NCBI GenBank assembly: GCA_028751875.1
Contig: CM054134.1
Coordinates: 73,412,292 to 73,476,291 of the forward strand
Length of the DNA: 64,000 bases
Direction: 5' to 3'
Source: Rapana venosa
Taxonomy: Eukaryota; Mollusca; Gastropoda; Neogastropoda; Muricidae
Under the pieces are notes generated by a model. That model had not been told where the DNA came from. It saw nothing but the letters and a program-made list of their open reading frames with translations, and searched no databases. How positions within the stretch are numbered: the stretch's first letter is position 1; every line of letters starts with the position of its first letter. Shown here one piece after another: positions 20,052 to 31,600 of this stretch. Both the position numbers and the translations under genes were made by a program.

Positions 20052-22772
20052 GTATCTTTTAGCCCAGATGATTTGTGTGTGCAAATGTTTGTACAACACG
20101 GCAAAATTGTCTTCAGGATTTTGTGATTGTGTGAACCACTGAATGACAACTGAGCCAACGCCTCCCACTTCCGAGCACCTTGGGAAGTGGACCACATTGT
20201 GAAAACATACTGACCTGACTTTTAAGTTGTTGCTGCATAATTCATGTAAATTATACAAATGTGAATGAGAGGCATTATGTAAATGTTGAAGGAGTTGTTT
20301 GTCATTCTTAGTCATGTCCTGTTAAGTCAGTTTATCTGTGCATTTTTCCCACAGGCAATATTATATGATGTAGGCATATGAGATAATATCTGGATCTCTC
20401 GTTTTTGTCATTATTACTCTGTTACAAAGTACGCTCATGCATTCATACTGCATGTACTGATGCATCCACATTTGTTGTTTTTTTAAAAACACATTTTGTG
20501 AGACTAGCCGGACTCCTGTGATTTTGCACAAATTTGGTAGGTTTGAATCTTAAAAATCTTAAGCAGACTCTGGACCTTGATTCCTTTGTTGTCTGCTGGC
20601 TTCCTAAATTATGCATGGCAGGGGTCAACACTGTAGCCTAGTGTAGGAACAAAAGCAGTCCTCATTTGATGACCATTTCCAACTTTCTCATGACTACCGC
20701 AGTACCTGGTATTTCTCAGGGCCTATGTCCTCAATTCCAAAAACAAGTAGACTTACTGATACTCATTGCATTTTTTCATACTTTAAAAAATATCATGTGA
20801 AAATAAGCAAACATTTTTTTCTGACTAGCACTTTATAAAAGACACAGCTTGATGGTTGACTCATGTCCTCAATTCCAAAAACAAGTAGACTTACTGATAC
20901 TCATTGCATTTTTTCATACTTTAAAAAATATCATGTGAAAATAGGCAAACATTTTTTTCTGACTAGCACTTTATAAAAGACACAGCTTGATGGTTGACCC
21001 AAAAGCTAGAGCTGGAGTGTAACCCTAACCTGTAGTGTATACAGAACAAAGAGCACATGCCTGATATTAGTGGCACTATTTCTCTTGATCAAATAAATCA
21101 CTTATGTCATACTGAATCTGAGTACAAAGTAAATACAAAGTTCTACAAACACCCTAGCCACTCTGTTCCCATACCAGTACTGTTGCGTCTGAGCTATGCC
21201 TGTTTGAAGAGCTATGCACACCTTATACTAGTTATAGCTGCCAAGGCCTACATTACCCTTTAGAATTTCTGCACCATAATTTATTCATGAGTATTCTTGT
21301 TACAAAGCACTATTGACAATGCTAGGCTTCAGGGTTCTTATTTGGTCATTTCCAGTAATTGTTCAGTCTGATGCTGATACTGTGATATACTGATAGTGAT
21401 AATGCCAGTGATAGCCCGTGTGTCATTGTCAAAGTCATTCTGAAATGGTTTGTTTACATGCCACGTTCATGTGACATTGGCACTTTACTTTCTGAGCCAG
21501 GTTCAATTTCATTGTGATTGATCGCCTATCATAATACTTAATAGCATATTTATGAGTTACTTAAAGAACATTTCTCTGCTGAAGAAACCACTCTGACTCT
21601 TAGTCTTATACTGTAGTTTGTGAGTCTCGGGAATTCACTTATTCAGCCAAATAAAATGACATATATATAATTATAAATTTATATGTTAAGTGACAGTTGA
21701 AGTGATTATGTCTGGCAAATCCCTCAATCAAATTTAAATTCATGATCAAGCTCAAGGTAGGTGGGGCGAAGATAATTTTGTCCTCAAATCTCGAAAATTT
21801 ACATCATACAATGATACATATACTTAATATATTATGTCCCTACTATAGTCATTGCTATCAATATGACAATCTATAAAGTAACTGAAAGTAAGTCAGTAGG
21901 TTAGATGGTGAAGGCAGAGATGATAATTAGGTCACTGAATCTGTTATTCATTAACACACATGTATCATGTATGTGTGTTCACTTATCAGTCTTATGATGC
22001 TGTGACTGTGTCAGTGTGGTTCCACATAGGTTTTTGAACTATTAGTATTAGTATTACTATTTTTAAGAAATTTGCACTTTACCTTCTGTTTTTCCATGCG
22101 ACTTTCATTTTCATACACTGATAGTGATACAGTTCCCTGTGGGGATGCTGGAGGCTTGTCAGTATAAATAGCATTCCCTCTCTCTGGAAATTATGTGCTA
22201 GGAATTCCCTCTTTTCTATCCAGTATCCCTCTCTTTGTCTCTGCCTTGTTTCTTAAAATTCTTCCTGTCACCTCCTATTTTCTGCCTTCTTATTCTCCTG
22301 CCATTTTTCCAGAAAGACTTTTAAAAGATTTTCTGTCCCATGCCAGAGTTGGATGTGCTGGGCCTGACTTGTCAGGTGCTTAATGGCAGTGCAACACATT
22401 TTTGCTCATATGACAAGTAATAATACTAATAGTTGCTGACTGAGCATTCAACAAAGAAGAAGATATATACATACCGCATGTACTAAGGCATGATCCACGA
22501 AAATAAAAACCACTTTTTGTGAAAGACTAGCCTCTGACTCAAAACTCATGTGATTTTGCACAAATTTGGTAGGTTTGAAATTGTTTTGTTTTTCAGCAAA
22601 CACTTTACCCCCTCAGTCCAGAGTCTTTTGTCATATGGATCAGTGGTCTAGAGGTAACGGGCCTGTCTAGAAAGCGAAAAGTCCGGGTCGGAAGTGTGCA
22701 GTGGTTCACATCCCGTTTGGACCCGAAAGTTTTCCCCCATCCATTAGACCATGAGTGGTGGTCTGGGCGCTA

Positions 22773-22803
<31 letters not shown>

Positions 22804-24500
22804 CGTGTGTTACACATAGTTATTTAGTGCACGTAAAAGAACCCACAGCAACAAGAGAGCTGTCCCTGGCAAAAATTCTATAGAAAAAAGCCACTCTGAT
22901 AGGGAAACAAATAATTAATAATAATAAATGGAATTTGTATAGCGCTATATCTTGCAAAGACAAAGTAGAACAAATATAGTTGCAGACAGGAAAAAAAACA
23001 AAAATGGGTGGCACTGTTCTTGTGGCAACGCGCTCTCCCTGGGGAGAGCAGCTCGAATTTCACGGAGACAAATCGGCCTTGACTTAAAGTGGTATAGATA
23101 GATAGATAGATAGATAGATAAATCTGCTAGCTTCCTCACCACAGTATGCATGCACGAGGTCACCTCTGTAGGAACACAAGCAATCCTCATTTGATGATCA
23201 TTTCCAACTTTCTTGTGACTACCTGGTATTGCTCTATATCCTGAATCCCCAAAACAAGTACATAGTGCATTTTTTCATACTTTAAAAAATCTGAAAATCA
23301 CCCCAAAAAATTTCGACTCTCATTCTATAAAAAATACTACATGACCCACAAGTAATGTCGGAGTGTAATCTATGCTTCGATTCATGGTGTGCAGGCATGA
23401 ATTTGTCAAAAAATTAAAACTGTCTGCTTGCAGGATGCTTTGCCTGTGGAATGGAGACTGGTTTCAGAGTGTACAATGCAGATCCTTTGAAAGAGAAGGA
23501 AAGGCAAGGTATGAACAGAAAAAAACAAGGTATGAACACGAAAGATCTAAACAAACGTTGCATAACTGTCAGTGTCATGGGATGTCATTTCTGGCACATT
23601 GTGTACAACACGTACATAATGCATGTATACTGCATGTGTCATTTTGTGTGTGTGTCACTGTGTGTATGTCACTGTGGGTTTTTTTTGTGTGTAATGTTGT
23701 TCTTCGCTTTAACATCATTCCACTTTAAGTTATATTATTATTAGATGATAGGGAAAAGGATTATGAAAAGAAAAATTTTTTAAAGGGAGGGAAGTATGTG
23801 TATGAATGAGCATATGTGTAAGTTTGAGTGAGTCATTAAGAGTCGGCACACAGAGAGAGCATGTGTGTGTGTATACACACATGCATGTGTGTACACACAC
23901 GCGTGCGTGTGTTTGTGTGAGTGTGTTACTTTGTGTGTGTGTGTGACTGTGTCACAGTGTGTGAGACCACTTTACTAGATCACTGCCAGGACTTCTGAAG
24001 AGTGTTCATCCAGAAGCTGAAACTGAAGACAGGCTGCCTAGACAAAATAAATGGTCACTGCTAAAACAGCATTCTTTCAGCTTACACACATGTATTGATG
24101 CTGTGTGCATATTTTGTCTCTTAAATTTTGAAAAATTTTGGGCTTTTTCTCAGTTCTTGATTAAACTATTGATGCTGGAGGCAACAGCAGAGTGAGAGGC
24201 TGTAGCAGTGTATGATTAGTCACTTTCTAACTCAAGGAATTCCACTTTACAGCTTAGTCTTTACTACCTTAGTGATTGGCTAGGACTCTCTGACTAGGAG
24301 GATTGACTTGCACAGTCTTCATGTGCTGGCTCTAGGGGCTAGTTGGCCTTTGGAAAATATCTCCAATGCTGACTGCCCATATACCCTCTTGGCACACACA
24401 CACACAGACACACTGAACACACACATACTGACATAGCCACACACACAATTACAATTAGTACTCACACACACATACACACACACACTAGTCAACACACACA

Positions 24501-24583
<83 letters not shown>

Positions 24584-26157
24584 GTCAACACACATACACA
24601 CACTCACAGTCACACACACACTTAACACTGGTCAACACACACATACTATAAATGTATCCAAAATTTGGATTAAAAGCAGAAAAAGAAAAGCAGTGAAAAA
24701 TTTTCAAAATATTTCCAGTGCCCTGTAGTCTGTACTATAAAAACATCATCGCCTTGCCAGTAAAGAAAACAAAAGTGTGCCACAGTGTTCTGAGGACTGT
24801 AGCGTAACTGTAACTAGTGTTACAAGTGGTGACTGATTGTGAACAATGGTACCTTTTGTTTTGCACAGACTTCATGGATGGAGGAATCGGTCACATAGAA
24901 ATGCTGTTTCGCTGCAACTATTTGGCCCTGGTTGGGGGAGGCAGGAACCCCAAGTATCCACCAAATAAAGGTCAGTTGTGACTCTTATGTTATGTTGTGT
25001 TGTGTTATGGTACGTTATGTACTACATATTATAAGGGTAATTTCTTCGTATATATATATATTATATATATTCTTGTTGGCTTTGGGGTGGGATTTGGGGG
25101 GGTGGGGGGGTGTTGTTGAAAAGATATTTTGTCAGATCTGTACGTATTTTTTTATCCCTGGTTTTTGTTTGTCTTATTTGGGGAAGTTTTCTTTTTGTTT
25201 TGGGTTGAGGTTTTTTTTGTTTGTTTTGGGGTTGGGTTGTTTTTTTGGGGTGGTTGTTTTTTGGGTGTTTTTTTTTTGGGGGGGGGGGGGGGGAGGGTGT
25301 GGAATGGAGTTAGCAGAAAGAGATCTAAAACACCCATCAAATAAAGGTCAGTCCTATTGTTTGTGCTTGATTACATTGTGATTATTTTTTATTTTCATCT
25401 TGGAATGTTTTGCAAGCATATATTTATGTCTTATTTTTATTTTCATCTTGGAATGTTTTGCAAGCATATATTTATGTCTTATGTGCGTATACTACTCACT
25501 AGTATGTGTGTGTGTTTAGGTTGCTACCTTTATTTATTTAAATACAATGCCTTTAGAATAAGAGACTTTATGATGTCATACAGGTCTTTTTGTTTGGGGG
25601 TGTTTTTTTTTATTATTATTTTTCCTCACTGTAGATTACTACCGATTAGTTTGCATTTGTACTTTACCATCATGTATTCTTATGATCATTAACCATTGAT
25701 TTAATCAGCAACCCCCATCCTGTCATAGTATGAGCCAACAGCCTTTTTATGACTAAATACTTTCAGAATTTCTCTCCTTTTCCTTTCATTTCTAATAGCA
25801 GTAAGGTTCATAAGTACAGGCAAGTCAAGTTAAAGTCAAGACTTCAAAAACACTTTAAACAAACAAATAATTTAATAATAATGTTATTATTGATAGGTCT
25901 GCATGCAACAAACAAATACTTTAATAACAGTGTTTAATAAGTCTGCATGCACACAGATGTGTAGTACAAATGTGCATGCTGACACACACGCACACACAAA
26001 CACACGTGTGTATACACAAAGGGATGCTCTCACAGACTCATAATTGTGCACACACACACACACAACCATTTGTGCACACACAGGAATGCACACATTGCGC
26101 TCACACACATAGTGACATACACACACATGCACGCACACACAGTGACATTCTTCTCCT

Positions 26158-26194
<37 letters not shown>

Positions 26195-28578
26195 TCTCTC
26201 TTCTTTCTCTCTTTCTTCTCGTCCCTCCCTGGCTGGCTATCTGTCTTATACGTATGCTGTTTCTCTTTTAAAACACATGAACACGAACACACACAATATC
26301 ACATAATATGAAAAAGACGTTAAATTAAAGAAGAACAATGATAGACACACACACACACACATTTTCTTTATGAATATCTTCATGTGTATACTGTGGCACA
26401 CTTTAAAGACAAGAAAAAAAAACTAAAGCAAAAGTAAACTTAGTGTACACCTGTGACTTTGATTGTGTGGTGCACAGTGATGGTGTGGGACGACCTGAAG
26501 AAGAAGCATGTCATAGAGCTGGAGTTCTCCTCAGACGTCAGGAGTGTGCGGTTACGGCGCGACAGGTGAGATGGTTGTGCTGCATCGTCTGCTTTGAATA
26601 GATCTGTCCTTGATCAAAAAGCTTTGTCAGTTACTGATGCAATTGATCCAAGCAAAATGACAACTAGCCTTGTTCAAATGCTTTGTCAGATGTTGATCAA
26701 TACAAATACAAGCAAAATGACAACTGGCCTTGTTCAAAGGTGTTGTCAGATGTTGATCAATACAAATACAAGCAAAATGACAACTGGCCTTGTTCAAAGG
26801 TGTTGTCAGATGTTGATCAATACAAATACAAGCAAAATGACAACTGGCCTTGTTCAAATGCTTTGTCAGATGTTGATCAATACAAATACAAGCAAAATGA
26901 CATCTGGCCTTGTTCAAATGCTTTGTCAGATGTTGATCAATACAAATACAAGCAAAATGACAACTGGCCTTGTTCAAATGCTTTATCAGATGTTGATCAA
27001 TACAAATACAAGCAAAATGACAACTGGCCTTGTTCAAATGCTTTGTCAGATGTTGATCAATACAAATACAAGCAAAATGACATCTGGCCTTGTTCAAAAG
27101 CTTTGTCAGATGTTGATCAATACAAATACAAGCAAAATGATTACTGGCCTTGTTCAAAGGTGTTGTTAGATATTGATCAATACAAATACAAGCAAAATGA
27201 TAACTGGCCCTATTCAAAAGTTTTGTCAATTACTGACAAACAAAATACCAAGGCCTACATTAAAATGATGATATGCTTTGAAATGTTATATTGAGATTGT
27301 CTTCATCTATAACAAGCTCTTCACATAACAATCTATATTTTCCATTACTGGAGGGGGAAAATGCTCTGAAGTCAGAGTATGGCTGCCAGTTTCATGAATA
27401 CAGCTTATCTGCAAATTTCTTATCCAGTGTGTACTTACTGTCTTGGGGACAGGATAGCTCAGTGGGCAGAGCACTTTTGTTCATTCTGTGCTTTAAAGTC
27501 AAGGGCATGTTTCGGGGGAGCTTTTCCCTAGCATCATGTGTACATTTTGAGCCTGTTGATTTGATTTGATCTGTGGTTGTCTGTGTTGTCATCAGGATTG
27601 TGGTGGTGCTGGATGGCATGATCAAAGTGTACACCTTCACACAGAACCCACAGCAACTTCATGTCTTTGAAACCGGCATCAACCCCAAAGGTTAGCAGCT
27701 CTCCTCTTGTTGGTGTTGCGCAGGATTCCTGTAGTCAGTATTCGTTTACTTTGAAAGTAAGATTCCTTTTTACATTTTTTAAAACAAATTTTAATAACAA
27801 AAAAGGTATGTTCTGAGACTTTTCGCTATATAATTTCAGTTCTGTTCCTGTCATAATATTATGAACACTATTTGCCCTTCTTGAGGGATATGTGGTTTTC
27901 TGTGTGTGTGTGTGCGTGTGCGTGCGTGCGTACATGTGTGTGTGCACTCACATTTTTTTTTTCTTTTTTTTTTAATTCTTTTATATCAAGGATAATGGAA
28001 TAAGCACTTAATGTGCTTTTTTACATCCAATCCCCGTGTGTTTGCGTTTTTGTAAATTCTGTCATCTGTTCCCACCGGCATACAATGTCCTACTCTTACG
28101 AAAAGTGGAACAGGATTTAACGTGTGTGCAAGATGTATATATGTGAGTGTGTACGCGCATGCATGCATGTGTGCCTCTCTGTGTGTGGGTTTTAATTTAC
28201 TTTATGAACATTCTAGTTGTTTCTTTACTTTTTCATTCATGTTATATATATATATATCTTATATTTGTGCAGGGCTGTGTGTGATGTGCCCCAACAGTAA
28301 CAATTCTCTGCTGGCATTCCCTGGCCGCAAACTGGGTCATGTACAAATTGTCGACCTTGCCGATACAGAGAAGGCAGCCATGGATATCGCCGCTCACGAA
28401 GCCAACCTGTGCTGCATGGCCATGAACATGGGAGGTTCACGTCTCGCAACAGCTTCAGAAAAGGTACAGAGAGAGAACTCAAACTCGGAACTCAAAAGAT
28501 TTATTCACAAAAAAGCCATTGGCCCATACATGAAGGGGGGGTGCCAAACTGCTTAGTATTTTAGTGAGAAAAATAAGT

Positions 28579-28646
<68 letters not shown>

Positions 28647-31600
28647 CCAAAGTATTAATGTATACCCACAACTACCACAATAAAAAATCAGTTCCAAAAA
28701 ATATGACTTAAGAAACCAAGATATCTCTTTTTCTAAAGGCTTTACACAAATATAAAGCAAGGCTGCACACAATCTCAGGGTGACTAGATGCCATGAGTAG
28801 ACCGAATCTAAATAAATTAGGCTGTCTACTATACTTTACCGGAATGTAATTCTGTCTTACATCTTCTAATACTGGACAGCACAGCACAAAATGAACTTCA
28901 TCTTCCACTGTTTGCTTACATAATGGGCATAGCAATCTGAGGTCATCATCATCATGTTCTATATATCGAAATTTATGTCTGATACACCAAGTCTAAACTT
29001 AGACATAATTCTTTTCAAGTGTATGTCCATATCAAGCTTTAGATAAGGTGTACAGAGAGAAAGAGAGAAAGATTGGGGAGGGAGAGGTGGTACTGCAAAA
29101 AATTGTTGAGAATCGTAGATCCAGAAATGCAGCACTGTTCTTCTTCTTCTTCTTCCTTTTTTGTCATGTTTCTCCCAGGGGAGGTTTTACATTGATGAGC
29201 CTTCTCCATCTCTCTCTGTTTTGAGCTGCACTGCAAATCTGAAATCGGTTTGATAATAATAAGATGTTGTAGAGAACTTTGTTCTTTTCTGCATTTAGTT
29301 CAAAGCTATTTTGCCAGTGGTCAATCCTTTTTTTTTTTCACTCTCTTTTTCTTTTTTTAAAGACTTTTTTTTTAAAACTTGGCTGCAAGTGAATCGGCTA
29401 TTCGTGTGGTTTTTTAATGTCTGCTGTAGGGAACATTGATCCGCGTGTTCGACGCTGTTTCTGGTGTCCAGCTCCATGAGCTTAGAAGAGGAGCCAACAG
29501 TGCAAATATTTATTGGTGAGTGTGTGTTATATATGGTGGGTGTGTGTTTGTATGTGTGTGTGGGTGTGTCTGTCTGTCTGTCTCTCTGTCTGTATCAGCG
29601 TGTGTCTGTGCCTGTGTTCTTCACATTTGCATAATATACCTTAGATTATAGGTTACAAGGCCTTTCTGATTTATAAAAGCTTACTTATGAAAGATGATTT
29701 TCCAAAATGTACCCCCAAAAACCAGTTTTTATCATGTCTAAGGTACCACTTTAAAGGGTTCACAGCAAAGTGATTAACAAATTCATAATGGATCAAAATT
29801 CAAAGAAAAATTTGTTTTTAATGAGTTGGTTGATAACTTCAAGTTTGAATTTGTTCACAAAGGTTCTTATATCTTTAGCGTATAATTTCAGGACCAGCCC
29901 TTAAAATTTGTCCTCGGTATCAATCATTATTTACATATTTAACTGTAAGAAACTGCTTGTTTTTTTGTCTATTTCCTGATCTAATTCAAAGAAGCATGTG
30001 GAATCACTCATAATTTTAGCCAAGTTTTGCCTTAAAGTAGGTAAGCTTATAATTTTGACTTTTTCACCTACAATGTGTCTGATAGACCGCATTTTTGTTT
30101 CTGTCACTTTACAGTATCAACTTCAGTGCCGACTCCTCGTTACTCTGCGTGGCCAGCGACCATGGAACAGTGCACATATTTTCCACAGAAGATCAAAAAC
30201 GGAACAAACAGTCCTCGTAAGTGTGTGGCGGCAGTCATTGCATGCGCTCGCTCATGTTTGGAGTTTTATGTCAGATAAATCATATTGTATCAGTACCAGA
30301 AAGGGTCGTCATACATTTCCATGTCTGCTGCATGTTACGTGACTTGATTTTATTTCTGTGCTGCTTTTTTTTTTTTGGGTGGGGGGGGGGGGTCTTTTTG
30401 TTTGTTTCGTTTTGTTTGGGGTTTTTGAGGGGTGGTTGTTGTTTTTTTGTTTGAGGTTAGGTTTGTTTGGGGTTGGTTTTTTTCAGGGTTTTTTTACGGG
30501 GGGGGGGGGGTTCTTTTGTTTGTTTGTTGCTGTTGTTGGTTGTTGTTGGTTTTTTTTGGCGGGACAGCTCTTTTTTTCTATCTTTGTATCTGTATGACAG
30601 ATTCATCTTATGACTGTGACTATTTTATTTCAGTATTGTTTTTAACTGTCTGGATTTCTATGTTTGGCTGCAGAGTACAATTTTTTTCATTGAATTGTAG
30701 AGTAGCATTTATTTGTGGAATCATGAGCCTCCCACGTCATGATAGGCTGTTATTACATCCGTGGGCATTTAGTTATGATTCCGCTTAAAGAGGGAAAGGC
30801 TTCACCAAGTTCACCCTGCCCATAACCCGCTGCCTGAGAAGTTAAGTGCAGCGTCTAAATAACGACTCCTCAAGGAGTTGAGGGAGAAGTCAGCCCAGCA
30901 GTTAGTTATGATTTGATATGTTTGTCTGGTTTACTCGTCTCAAGAGTGAAAGAATCTGAAACTGGATGACCTGACCTTTGCTTGCAGGCTGGCGTCGGCC
31001 AGCTTCCTACCCAAGTACTTCAGTTCCAAGTGGAGCTTCTCCAAGTTTCAAGTGCCTGGTGGCTCCCAGTGCATCTGTGCCTTTGGGGCTGACCCTAACT
31101 CCGTCATAGGTAAAGTGCTTTGTCCCCCTCATGGGGGTGCCCCGGGGCTCTTTCAGTATTCATGAATAAAATCTCTCTCTCTTCCCTTTCCCCCCCCCTT
31201 TTTTAGAAACTGTGTGTGATAGAAATTTCTTCCTTTTTTAAAAAAACCACTTTTCTTTGAATTTTTTTTTTTTAATCTTGTGTCATCTCTCCTGTGATTA
31301 TTTTCTGCCATTACTGTCTGTTCTGCTCTCTTTCCTTTTTTTTTTTCTTTTTTTTTATTTCAAGAAAATTTGATGAATATTTTTCTTTGAAGTCATTATG
31401 ATATTTTGCCTGTACTCTTTTGTTCTGGCATTCTGGTAGTGAAATTTTAAACACTGGGATTGGCATAAGATGTTCCTTTTTTTTGTAGAGTTACTTGCCC
31501 ATGCAGCATTGCATCTGTTTTTAATCAAAGAATTATCTTTTTTAATTTTTTTTTTTTGTAGTAGAATAGATTTTTATGAGCAGGTAATTCAAATTAAGTT

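Noticed and set aside
26594..27294. Three frames of about 200 codons in the 60-bp array
   Set aside because: They are open on both strands because the period is 60. WDR45B exon 4 joins exon 5 in frame without them.
30358..30788. Hydrophobic Phe/Val/Gly-rich frames in a WDR45B intron
   Set aside because: They come from T/G-rich low-complexity sequence between two well-defined exons.
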